A stretch of DNA of 64,000 nucleotides, from positions 1 through 64,000 of the forward strand of contig JBBHKE010003575.1 in assembly GCA_037447655.1 (NCBI GenBank), in the 5' to 3' direction. Shown piece after piece: positions 1 through 9,938 of the stretch. How positions within the stretch are numbered: the stretch's first letter is position 1; the number at the start of each line of letters is the position of its first letter. The notes under the pieces are model-generated. The model did not search any database, was not told the DNA's origin, and worked only from the letters and a program-made list of their open reading frames with translations. This DNA is from Zygnema cylindricum (Eukaryota; Streptophyta; Zygnematophyceae; Zygnematales; Zygnemataceae). Both the position numbers and the translations under genes were made by a program.

Positions 1-804
1 ATGATTAATGTTCGAAATATTAATTGGTCGTACGAAACAAAATGCGGCGGTCGACATTTGGTGAATTGGATGCCACCGAAGCTACGGACGGCGGCGGTAT
101 CAGTTTGGACATTTTGGTGAGGGACGCAAAATCGCGTCCATCACATGATATTTAATTTCGACGGTCTATATTCATTTGACATAATTCGTAAGGCTTATAA
201 ATATGTAGCAATTTTTTGTCATGTGTTTTCATTATTAGTGTAGACTGTTAGTACACTCACATTAATAGAGGTAGTTGATTGATTACATAAGGTTGGTATG
301 CCTCCGTACGGTGAGTAGTAAGCTGAAGTGTATATTTGTAGGACTTAGTCATTTTGAGACTTAGGAACTTTTTGGACAGAAACTATTTCTGCTCCTTTTT
401 GGGATTTTTATCTGAGAATTGCTATCAGTTTAATTGGCAAATTTATTTGAAATTTTGGATGTGTGTTCCTAATTGTGTTGGCAATGTTGTGGAAAATGTG
501 CAGACCTATTGTGTTTCTGATTTGCTTGGGGCTTCATTGTGAAGTTGGTCATATTTATCAAAGTTCTGGCAGGCTGTTTTTATGCAACTTTGACTAAGTC
601 TTGTGTTAATTCGGTTTGGTATTGTTATATGAAAATTTGTGGGTATACTTAGTGGCCTAAAAAATCTCTGGTTGAGAGGTTTCAGCTTGTTTTGGTTATA
701 TTGTAGAATTATGAGTCGAATCAAAGGAGACTATTTTGGGGTAGTCTGTGGTGTTTCCGAGGGTACATTCATAGCTGAAAATGGCTATGAACAACAAATA
801 CCAT
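1..804. other. AT-rich flank, possibly leader of decayed Copia element F
   Basis: I see no convincing gene here. A GTGAGT donor-like site lies near 310, and short open frames are not conserved. The stretch 340-640 loosely resembles the leader ahead of the gag frame of element D (about 49360-49520): both share TAGGACT, a TATTTATCTG block and CAGANCTATTGTGT in the same order. It may therefore be the leader of the decayed element that follows. No LTR end or primer-binding site is recognisable. Confidence 0.3.
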
Positions 805-2190
805 TGAACGATACAAGGCTAGACTTGTGGCAAAGGGCTATAACCAAAAGGAAGGAATTGATTTTGAAGAAACTTTTTCTCCTCTTGTAAGATTTCAGAC
901 AGTTACGATTTTGCTATCTCAAGCTGGTATAGAAGATATGGAAATACATTAGATGGATGTAATGACGTCATTTTTGCATTGAGAAATAGAGGAGACCATT
1001 TACATGCAGCAGCCTGAAATATATGCAAAACCAAGAAAAGAGCACTTAGTATGCAAACTTTTAAAATCTTTGTACGGCCTAAACCAGACCTCGAGGCAAT
1101 GTAATCTAAAACTTGATGACTTCTTAATTGGCCTAGGATTTATAAGGATAAGTTTTGATCACTCTTTCTATGTTTTAAAGGGTGAGGATGGAATAGTGTA
1201 TATAGCGGTATACGTAGATGATTTACTATTACTTAGCAAATAAATGGTTAAAATTAACAAAATTAAAAATGCTTTATAATCTCGGTTCGAGATGAAAGAC
1301 CTCGGTGAGGCAAAATATATTTTGGATATTCAGGTAGAGAGGGACAGGAAAAACGGATTAATAAAATTGACTTAAAAAGAGGCTAACATGTTAAATGAAT
1401 ATGGAATGCGAGGGGCAAAAGGATGTGTAACACTAATGGAGTTTCGGCATAAGTTAGAGGGGGAAGAAACAGAACCGGGTGTTATTGTCAGTGAAATATT
1501 TGAGTCAGGGGAGGATGATCCTATGACACTAATACCTTACAGACAGATAGTGGAAAACTTAATATATTTCATGAACTGTACCCGTCCGGATATTGCTGCA
1601 GCAGTTGGGGTAATGAGCAGAAGTCTAGAGAATCCGCGGAAATCTGACCGTGATGCAGCAAGAAGAGTTTTAATATACTTGGCAAGAACCAAAGACCTAA
1701 AACTCACACTAGGCGGAGGAGAAGTGAAGCTGCAAACATAGAGTGATGCAAGCTATGGCGACATGCCAAGCTGAAAATCCACCACGGGATTCATTCTGCA
1801 AATCGGGAACAGGACTTGCTGTTGGAGCAGCAAACTTAAAAAGGTCACGGCACAATCAACGATGGAGTCAGAATATATGGCGAAAGCTCGACCCTCAAAA
1901 AACTCCTATGGGTGAAATCCATGTTGCATGAATTGGGATATATGCAGGTTGGTCCACGGGAAATCTGGTGTGATAACCAGGTTGCCATTGCCATTGCTTC
2001 TAACTCGAGTCACCATTTCAAAAGCAAGCACATGAATGTAAGATTACACTTTGTAAGAGAAAAAATGTTCTCTAGAGTGATTAGATTTTGTTATTTGCCA
2101 GATGCTAAAATGATTGCAGATATGCTCACTAAAGCTCTTCCTCCTCCCAGGTTTATTTATTGTAGTGATGCAATGGGATTAAGTGAATAG
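805..2190 (+). pseudogene. Copia pol remnant (RT and RNase H), element F
   Basis: This is a decayed plus-strand Ty1/copia polyprotein segment. The reverse transcriptase N-terminal block (RYKARLV, then a KEGID-type motif) starts near 805. The catalytic YVDDLLLL lies near 1210-1235, NCTRPDIAAAVGVMSRSL near 1575-1625, and RNase H pieces (SDASYGD near 1740, WCDNQVAIAIA near 1967, ADMLTKALP near 2120) follow. At least five in-frame stops and one or more frameshifts split it, for example stops just after YVDDLLLLSK and ahead of SDASYGD. It is therefore a pseudogene. Divergence from A-D is large, so it represents another Copia family. The gag, protease and integrase parts were not found upstream. 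Confidence 0.85.
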
Positions 2191-2340
2191 TTGAGTTGTT
2201 GCACTGCTATACTGCCATGTTGCGCTAGTCCAATAACTGGGATGTAGTGGGACTAGGTGACTTACTAAATTGCTACGTTGCTATGTTGCGATGCTGCGCT
2301 GGTTCGATATCGTAGCTGCGCTGGCACACTGTGTCTAAAG

Positions 2341-2510
2341 TTTTAGGGGAGTGTTGTTTTGGAAAGCTTTAAGTCTCAGCAAATTTATAGGACGGCGGAA
2401 AAATAGATCTATAGGGACACGCGTCGTCACTTGAAGCAGTTTGTTTCATTGTGTCAGAATTGGTGAGCTGTAGAAAACAATTGTTTGATATGATTCTTGA
2501 TAAGCTTCTG
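2341..2510 (+). mobile_element. Polypurine tract and start of 3' LTR of element F
   Basis: TTTTAGGGGAG at 2341-2351 is followed by TGTTGTTTTGG, the same polypurine-then-TGTTG arrangement that begins the LTRs of A, B and D. The LTR's 3' end is not clear. From 2522 a frame opening MSTSTATVDAPPAPVD resembles a Copia gag start (compare MTTPASSSS in element D), which could mean a very short LTR followed by a second decayed copy. Confidence 0.45.
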
Positions 2511-2710
2511 TGAGTGAGATTATGTCTACTTCCACTGCTACTGTTGACGCTCCACCTGCTCCAGTGGACGTGGAACAACAGCGTTCGCTTCATTTTTCTC
2601 TGTAGGTGGCAATGTACCTGTAAGAGGTGGGTTTGCAGGTACAGAAAAAAATTAATCGTGACACGTTGGACAAATAAGCTAAGTGTGTCACAGTGGAAAA
2701 CCAACTAAAA

Positions 2711-2782
2711 TTGACGAGATTTGCACATGGTATGTACGTTTCAAATTTGACGAAATTTGCACATGGTATGTACGTTTCAAAA
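2711..2782 (+). repeat. Two tandem copies of a 36-bp unit
   Basis: A 36-bp unit beginning TTGACGARATTTGCACATGG is present twice head to tail at 2711-2746 and 2747-2782, with one clear difference (GAGAT versus GAAAT). It lies in non-coding DNA. Confidence 0.9.
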
Positions 2783-4635
2783 TGCAACTATTTCCGGCAA
2801 AAGGATTTTCGTCATGTTGGAAAACACGAACCCTAAAAAATGAGCTGGCGTAAAAGACTGGCTTTGGCAGAAAGTACAAAATTTTTGTCGTATCATGATT
2901 TGGTACGCAGGTACATGGTACGCAACTGAAGATCTGAAGTGAAATTTGTCGGTGTGAAGATTTTCAAAATCCGGTCAAAACATACGTGGTGTCACTCAAT
3001 GTATAACACGTGGATTACAAACTCTTCGTGATGGAACATCGACTCAGGGTACGTCCCCATGTGTTATAGTATCGACTTTAATATGACGTTTTCGCACAAA
3101 ACGCAAGTTCGTACAATAAACACTTTAGACGTACAAAAAAATCAATATTTTAAAAGTACAAGAAACGTCAAGTCTTTACTTTGAATGTGCTTCATATTTG
3201 TCGTCATCTTAACAAATTTTGGCGTTTTCCTTTTTTTGACCCTTGGGCAAGAGATTCCAGCCCGTCAAAAAACTTTATCAAAAATCACCTCGCGAGGTGA
3301 TTTTAAGGAAAGTACCGCCCAAAAAAAACGAATGCAAAGGGCCCATGCACGCGACACATGAGCGGGAAAATTATAGGACGACTCGCTATTTTTCTCCCTG
3401 TCCGTCACGCGCATGTACGGAAAATTCGAGGATGTACGCAAAAAAACTGAAGGGGTCGCGCACTTTTATTCATGGGTCCTCGGTAGAATTTTGCGTCGTT
3501 GTCGCCTCTCCCCTCTCCCTCTCACACTTTCACTTTTATCTCACACTTTTTAGAATGGGGCACGACAAAACTGGTATGAAATTAAAGATATTTGAAAAAT
3601 AATTATTTTGGCTACCCTTCATGTATATTTTTATGGCAAGTAGAGCGAAAAAAGTAGAGAAAACGAAATTGGGTATCCATGGCCGAAAGTATTTGAATCT
3701 GTGACGTCGACGTTGTCACAAGGTGAGCGTGACGTCACGATGCTACAAACCCTAAACACTCTGCCATGTCACAAAATTATAAAAATCTAGACGTCTACAA
3801 CTGTCGCTGTTTTTGTTTGCGTCCACTAATTTCGTAGTCGTCGTCAACCGTCACAAAGTGTTGTACCTACGTCTAGCAACCGTCACATTTCAAAGTTTCG
3901 ATATCATTTTCGAACATAGGGAAGCTTTTCAAAGTAGTACGGGAAAACTTCACTACAGTGCAAAATTCTTTTTCAAAGTATCTCTTACATGGGGACGTAA
4001 GAGATACTTACATGGTTTTTTCAATTAACCCGGCCCCGTAGAGTTGGCCGTACTATTACAAAAACGATTGATGGAACTTGACCCTTAGCTGTCGTCACGA
4101 AATAGAATTACGTTTTTACTTCTAATTATGTGTGCACACTTACTTACAGTGACCACGTAAAGAGTAAGGGTTGGCAATTACAACGACAAGGCCACACATC
4201 ACACAGCTGTATTGTTTTACAGGAAAATTCTGTAACTTTCGACATATAGGCATGTCCAGTGTTCACACGGTTGACCACGCCAACGACATTGGAACAAATG
4301 TGAACTTGTCTTTTGCCGACCTCATTTGGACGTTTTTTTCCAGAGCACGTTTACTTTACGCGCGCAACAGTGTAAAATATTTTTTCTGTACTTTTCTACT
4401 TAAATAAGTACAAAATAGAACGAATCTGACAGTCCCGTACATCACACTATGTAAAAGGGCACTAAATTACAGCTACGAAACCCTATTAATTGGTGGTACC
4501 TCAAATAACGTGTAGAAAACATTTAGAATGATTACTTCTATTTGAGAATTGGCCGAAATAAACGAGGGTACCCCAATTAAGTCACCTACGCTAATAACAA
4601 TTCACGGTGTACATGATTGTCGTGCGAATCCCCTA
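2783..4635. other. Non-coding AT-rich DNA
   Basis: No supported gene. GTAC-containing words are dense. The end of this block (about 4589-4614, reading TACGCTAATAACAATTCACGG then TGTAC) looks like the right terminal inverted repeat of the TA-flanked MITE family described below. A matching left end was not identified. Confidence 0.5.
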
Positions 4636-5524
4636 TGAAATTATGTGGTCTCCATTGACCCACAGAATGAGCAGCCTATGTAAAGCCTCTAGGATAATAT
4701 TTGCCCTTTCTACTTTCCCGCTGAATAAGCGCCGCCCAGGCACACAAATATCTGACCACTCTCACCCTTGTGAGGACAAGACTCCCCTGAGTCAAACGCA
4801 AAAAGAATCACTGAATTTGCTCACCCGAGCAGTAAGTTATGGCTGGTCAAAGATGACCTTTATAGTTACAAGCTCTCTTAGAGAGAGAGGTACCTAAATA
4901 TTACTAAGTCTCGGTCTGCCTACTCACGACTACCTACTATTAAACCCTAGTCCAATAGGAACACTATAAAGTACAAGAAGGTACAATGGGCGATGTACTT
5001 ATTGTACAACCATTGTACAACAAGGTCTACAAGGTGAGACCTGTCATATCGGAAGCCATGGTTCCTCCTCCCATCTTCTCCGGTATCAAATAATGTGGCG
5101 CCACGTGGCACCGCGTGACGCTATATCCGTATGCCGCCAAAAAGCTCACTTCGCGTGGCGGCTATAATGCCGGCCGTCCGATCAAAACATATTTTACACG
5201 GTTCAGATTCGCGTACATGCAGAAATTGCTCCTTTTGGTTAGTCTGCTGTTAATTAGCTGTTTCGTTAGTATTTATATATTTATGAAACCCATTGTGGAT
5301 CATTTCATAACGCCTTAATGGTTAAGGCGTTAGGCTATTAAGAATCTAGAGGTCTCAAGTTCAGATCTAGACCTAGGCATCATTTTAGCCAAAATACCCT
5401 TAACTGCAAAAACTGCCACTTTCTAAATATGGCGGCAGCCATGGCGCGCCTTTGATCCTTGCTCTCTTTCTTTAAAAAAAAAACTAAAATAGGGAAGTGA
5501 ACTATTAATTACCTCTTTTCAACA
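4636..5524 (-). mobile_element. Solo LTR, Copia family B
   Basis: This 889-bp segment is alignable end to end with the two LTRs of element B. In element orientation it begins TGTTGAAAAGAGG and ends in TTTCA. It is flanked by a perfect 5-bp duplication CCCTA (4631-4635 and 5525-5529), with no internal region. It therefore arose by insertion followed by LTR-LTR recombination. It contains the hairpin series at 4761-4885 and the antisense tRNA-like module at 5310-5379. Confidence 0.95.
5310..5379 (+). other. tRNA-like module in family B LTR (antisense to element)
   Basis: On the plus strand an A-box-like block CTTAATGGTTAAGGCG is followed about 40 nt later by a B-box-like AGTTCAGATCT (5358-5368), then CCTAGGCA and a T4 run at 5383-5386. 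The order and spacing match a tRNA gene with an internal Pol III promoter. CGCCTTAA-TGG-TTAAGGCG at the start is also a perfect 8-bp stem, so a plain hairpin is an alternative. It is unlikely to be a working tRNA because the acceptor stem does not pair well. Confidence 0.55.
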
Positions 5525-5743
5525 CCCTACATGAGTACACACTCTACGTGGTCACTCCATTCCACCCATCCGAACCTATCTCCCATAAAGGACAAAAGAT
5601 GAAACGTGTACCCGCATAAGTGGTGGATAAATGTCGTTGTTTCATATAACACCTGCCAGGATGAAGTAGACGTATCTCAGGTACAGTCCGACGCGGCTCG
5701 TATGAAGCGATACAAGCCGACATGGATCATAATCCAGGCAAAA

Positions 5744-6250
5744 TACACTGTGAATCGCTATTAGCAAACATGACGCTAATTGGGGTACCTATTTTTTTTC
5801 GGCAAATTCTTAATAAAATAAAGTACGCTAAATGTTTGTGAGCGTTATTTGAGGTACCCGCTCAATACGGTTCATAACTGTAATTTAATGCCCTTTTAAA
5901 TAGCGTGGTGTACTGACTGTTAGATTCGTACTATTTCTTACCTTTTTAAAAATAAAAGTACAGAAAAAATATTTACGCGGTCGCGGCGTGCGCACGAAAA
6001 TGTGCTCTAAAAAATATGGCCGAATAAGGTCGGAAAAAACGCTACGGCGTACGATTTGAAGAATTCCGTACATACACATATTTTAGTGTCTAGATATTAT
6101 GGTCCGACAACTAATACAAAACAATTTACAAATTAGAGTGAATGATAAATTAGTATCATTGTGTACCCTAAAAAACCCTATTTACTGTATAGTACGCTAA
6201 TTGTTTTCATTACGCTATCTATTTCAATACGCGTATAGCGACTCACTATG
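5744..6250. mobile_element. Possible MITE, decayed
   Basis: TACACTGTGAATCGCTATTAG at 5744-5764 matches the terminal repeat of the MITE family seen at 33051 and 57119. A weak reverse match, GCGTATAGCGACTCACTATG, lies near 6230-6250. The interior is not alignable with the better copies. Confidence 0.35.
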
Positions 6251-6385
6251 TCCAAAACAGTATTTGTAGTCTTTGGGACGGTGTGCATCGGGGGTACACT
6301 TATGAAGAATCTTAGACCATATAAGAATCATGCATAGAGGTTTCATTCGATAAAATTTTGAAATTTTTACCATTATGCATTATTT

Positions 6386-6760
6386 TTAGGGTTTTTTTAA
6401 CTTTTCATAAATTTCGTATGCTTTTCGTGTACGAATACAGTGTACGGATGCAGTGTACGGAATTTTTTTTAAAAGGCTAAAAGTAAAGCGTGAATCGTTG
6501 TTAGGAGAAAAGAAATCGATATAGTTTCCCGTGCTTTTAGGGGTAGCCGTGAAAAGTCCGTGTTCACATATTCGACTCATGAATATGTGAGAACATGTTC
6601 TCGCAATTTTCTCTCATCTTTTTTGACTTGTAATTCAATTTGAGTACTCTTTTCCGTGCGACGCACTCAATTATCCCTTTCGACGCCCATTCTCTGACAC
6701 TTATTTTATCCGCCTGTACTAAATAACGAGCAGTTCTAATATAGAATGACACATTTTTAA
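6386..6760 (-). repeat. Reverse-orientation copy of the 31.5/32.5-kb repeat
   Basis: Read on the minus strand, this block contains the CGAATATGTGAACACGGA core and adjoining ACGATTCACG text also found in the duplicated segment at 31550-32967. It is diverged and non-coding, so only short runs align by eye. Confidence 0.4.
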
Positions 6761-6802
6761 ATTACACTATCTATAAATATTCGACATTAGAATAATTAAC
6801 GG

Positions 6803-7007
6803 TACACTGTGAATCGTTATTAGCCTTATGTACGCTATATCGGCAACCCCAAAATTTTGACATTGATACCTTTAAAATAATTAAATTACACTATTTAAGA
6901 AAGTGGACCATAATCTGCCACGTCTCCCTGCACTAAATTAGAATGAATGACGCTATTTTTTTCTTTGCACTACTAATTTTTAGACGTTAATAAAGATTCA
7001 AGGTGTA
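6803..7007. mobile_element. MITE, TA-flanked, type-1 interior
   Basis: The left end is TACACTGTGAATCGTTATTAG and the right end is a degraded TTCAAGGTGTA. The interior has the block GTGGACCATAATCTGCCACG shared with the copies at 33051 and 57990, which makes the family assignment fairly safe although the right TIR has decayed. Confidence 0.6.
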
Positions 7008-7354
7008 GTTAAACAGTACCAATGTTGATGTAAACTTTTTTTGAGTTTAATTTTATTAACTGCAATTTTATTACTTACATACGCGTGATGGGCAATGAAA
7101 AAAATAGGGGAGTTCTCTCCTTCATGTTAATAAAAAAATCATTACTTTAATACATGGGCACAGTACCCTAAGTTGCATAGTACTTTTGATGAAATTTTTC
7201 GTATTTTTTTTTTTATAATTAAGTCAAAAGTCGGTCAACGCATTTTAAAAATGTGAAATTTTGAATAATGTGCATATGCATTCTTTTTTCAAAATATTTT
7301 TTCGTGCGCATAGTACGGATGAAACATCTATGGAATCCAGGGTGCATGTCGGTG

Positions 7355-7359
7355 CGTAC
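7355..7359 (+). repeat. Left 5-bp TSD of element A (CGTAC)
   Basis: CGTAC immediately precedes the left LTR of element A and is repeated exactly at 13692-13696 after the right LTR. Confidence 0.95.
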
Positions 7360-8360
7360 TGCAATTCTGTGTCCTCCATTGGACCACAGAATACAAGAAG
7401 CCTCTAGATAATATTTAACTAACCCACTTTAAGCCACAACCACTGCTGCCCAAGAAGGCAAACTGAAAATTTGACTGCACCTCTGTGTAGCCTGAACTCC
7501 CCTGAGTCCGTAGCAAAAAAAATCACTGAAAACGGCCAACCAGCCGATTAGTTATGAGCCGGCAAAAATGCCAATTTATACAAGGCTCTCTTAGAGAGAG
7601 AGGTGTCTATCTACCAAAATTTCCTTAGTCCTAAATCTCTCTCACAGCCCCTATCTACTAAAGTACGAACTAATCATATTACTGTAAAGTACAGAAAGGT
7701 ACTACGGTCGATGTCCTTTTTGTACGGCCGGTGTACGACAAGGCTACTGAGTGGACGCGTGTCATTTTTCCACTCGTTCGTATATTCTCTGGAATTCCCG
7801 CGACCGAATGTCATCCTTCCACGCTGCGCCACGTCATGCCACGTCCATAAAATCCAAAGTGACTATTCCGCGATCTCGGCGACGACGTGCGCCGTCGGAT
7901 TAAATCCGACATTAAATGTCGACCGTTCAAAGTGTCTGTTTCATTTGTTTCGTGCAAAATGACGTTCGCACTAAACCTTAACAATTCTATGTTCGTTTCG
8001 TTTCATATTCCAGTTAGATCATTTCAGTACTTTACAATAGTTTATATATGAATGAAACCCTATATCATCTAACGTACTTCTACGACAGATTGGTTAGAGA
8101 TAACGGCTACGCCGCGCTCTACCGGTCGGGGGTTCGAGTCCTGCCGGACTCAACCTTTTTGTTGAGAGTGACTTAAGTCACTCTTTAGTCCTTCCTATGG
8201 AGCCGAGGCAGCCATGGCTCCATCGCTGTCTCTCTCCTTCAGTGACTACAACAAGTATGGGGGAAAGAGAAAGAGATGGAGGCAGGCTGCCATCATTTGT
8301 TATATATGTTTCCGCTAATTTATTTTAAACTAGAAAATACAAAAACTACTTATTTCAACA
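7360..8360 (-). repeat. 3' LTR of element A (1001 bp)
   Basis: It begins TGTTGAAATAAGTAG in element orientation and ends in AATTGCA. It is paired with 12698-13691. It carries the conserved AGCCATGGCT block near 8209-8218 and the antisense tRNA-like module at 8082-8151. Confidence 0.95.
8082..8151 (+). other. tRNA-like module in element A 3' LTR (antisense to element)
   Basis: GATTGGTTAGAGATAACGG supplies an A-box-like block. GGTTCGAGTCC at 8131-8141 is a perfect B-box consensus. CTGCCGGACTCAAC follows, then TTTTT at 8156-8160, which sits in the loop of a CTCAAC/GTTGAG hairpin. A-to-B spacing is tRNA-like (about 40 nt from GGTTA to GTTCG). An upstream TTTATATATG at 8041-8050 resembles the TATA-like region of plant tRNA genes. 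Confidence 0.65.
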
Positions 8361-8373
8361 CTCCCCTTATTTT

Positions 8374-9579
8374 TTAGTCTATTTTTAATTTTTCTTTTAA
8401 TCCACTTTTTTCCCTACAGTATTTTAACTTTGGTGAGGGCACAGGTTTGGTCATCATGTCCGCTACCATTTCCTCATCAGATCTATATACAAGATTCACT
8501 ATTTTATTCTCAACTTTTTCTCTTACAAAACTTAATCTTATGTCCATATGTTTAGCCTTAAAATGATGTTTTGGATTGGCTGCAATTGCTATGGCCGCTT
8601 GATTATCACAAAACACTTCATGCACTCCCTCCTTCATATACCCCAGTTCTTGCAGCAAGGACTTGACCCACATCAACTCTTTCACAGCAGAACAAGAGGC
8701 CATGTATTCAGCCTCCATAGTGGACTGAGCAACCACCTTTTGTTGCTTACTGCTCCAACAGCATGCACCTTCCCCAACATACAACACATACCCAGAAGTG
8801 CATCGTCTCATAGGTGCGTCCCCATAACTGGCATCACTCCAAGTAGTGATGTCAGTGTGCTCTCCTCCCAAATGCAACCATAACTCTCTGGTTCCTACCA
8901 GATATCTCATGACTCTCTTGGCTGCCTCCCAATCCCTCTTCCTAGGATCATTAAGACTCCTACTGAGTACTCCAACTGCTGCCGCTATGTCCGGCCTGGT
9001 ACAATTCATAAAATAGATTAAACTTCCTACGACCTGTCTATAAGGGATAGTCTTCATAAACTCTCTCTCTTCTGTACTCATTTGATCATCTAAGATCATC
9101 ACTCCTTCTACACTCCCATCACTTACTTTTTTCAAGTCCATGGGAGTGGTACAACTGTTAGCATTTTCCATCTGGAATTTCTCAAGCATATTACCTATTG
9201 CTTCTTTCTGAGTAAGTCTGATAATCTTCTTCCCCCTATCTCTCTCAATTTGAATCCCCAAAATATAGTTTGCCTCCCCTAAATCCTTCATATCAAATCT
9301 GCTTCTAAGATCTGTTTTTAACTTATTGATCTTTTCCAAGGGTTTACTCAACACAAGCAGATCATCCACATAAATTGCAATAAAAATGACACCATTCTCA
9401 TCTTCAAACACATAGATAGAATGGTCAGAGCTGATACGGATATATCCCAGACTGGTTAGAAACTCATCTAGTTTCTTATTCCACTGTCGCGCAGCCTGCT
9501 TCAGTCCATATAAGGACTTTATGAGCCTGCAGACTTTGCTCTCTTTTCCTTTTTCCACGAACCCCTTGGGTTGTCTCAT
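8374..9579 (-). CDS. Copia reverse transcriptase-RNase H, element A (open frame of 401 codons)
   Basis: The frame is uninterrupted for 401 codons from MRQPKGFVEKG. It holds SLYGLKQAARQW, the catalytic YVDDLL near residue 70, YRQVVGSLIYFMNCTRPDIA, and a complete RNase H: SDASYGD, STMEAEYMA, CDNQAAIAIA and ADMMTK supply the acidic residues. The N-terminal fingers and first RT aspartate lie in the adjoining frame at 9576-9938, separated by a 1-nt deletion at the EEEIF-MRQP junction. In the intact ancestor this was the C-terminal part of one polyprotein that copied element RNA in a particle. It cannot be a complete enzyme here without the upstream part. The frame ends 13 bases before the 3' LTR. 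Confidence 0.9.
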   Translation of the reverse strand: MRQPKGFVEKGKESKVCRLIKSLYGLKQAARQWNKKLDEFLTSLGYIRISSDHSIYVFEDENGVIFIAIYVDDLLVLSKPLEKINKLKTDLRSRFDMKDLGEANYILGIQIERDRGKKIIRLTQKEAIGNMLEKFQMENANSCTTPMDLKKVSDGSVEGVMILDDQMSTEEREFMKTIPYRQVVGSLIYFMNCTRPDIAAAVGVLSRSLNDPRKRDWEAAKRVMRYLVGTRELWLHLGGEHTDITTWSDASYGDAPMRRCTSGYVLYVGEGACCWSSKQQKVVAQSTMEAEYMASCSAVKELMWVKSLLQELGYMKEGVHEVFCDNQAAIAIAANPKHHFKAKHMDIRLSFVREKVENKIVNLVYRSDEEMVADMMTKPVPSPKLKYCREKSGLKEKLKID

Positions 9580-9938
9580 GAAATTTCTTCCTCTAACTCA
9601 CCATTAAGAAACGCAGTCTTAATGTCCGTCTGGTGGATTTTCATGTCTTCCGCTGCTGCCAGGCTGAGGAGAATCCTTACTGATGGGAACCCAACAACTG
9701 GAGCAAAGGTCTCCTCATAGTCGATCCCCTCGTTTTGGGTGAACCCCTTCGCTACCAATCGAGCCTTATATCTTTCAATGGTATTATCTGGGTTCAGTTT
9801 TAGTTTAAATACCCATTTACACCCAATAGGTTTTCTGTCTGGAGGACAATCTGCTAGTTCCCAAGTATTTGCTTCCATGATAGAAGCCATCTCATCATTT
9901 ATAGCTCTAATCCATCTTTCTTTCTCTAGACCATTCAC
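9576..9938 (-). pseudogene. N-terminal RT segment, element A
   Basis: It contains [57 protein letters not shown] and TDIKTAFLNGELEEE, the standard Copia RT N-terminal blocks. TDIKTAFL provides the first catalytic Asp, normally MDIKTAFL. It ends in a stop that overlaps the next frame by four bases because of a single-base deletion. Confidence 0.88.

Noticed and set aside
8082-8151. Genuine tRNA gene
   Set aside because: The promoter boxes and T arm are tRNA-like, but the acceptor stem and anticodon arm do not pair convincingly, and the same module recurs inside every LTR. I call it tRNA-like only.
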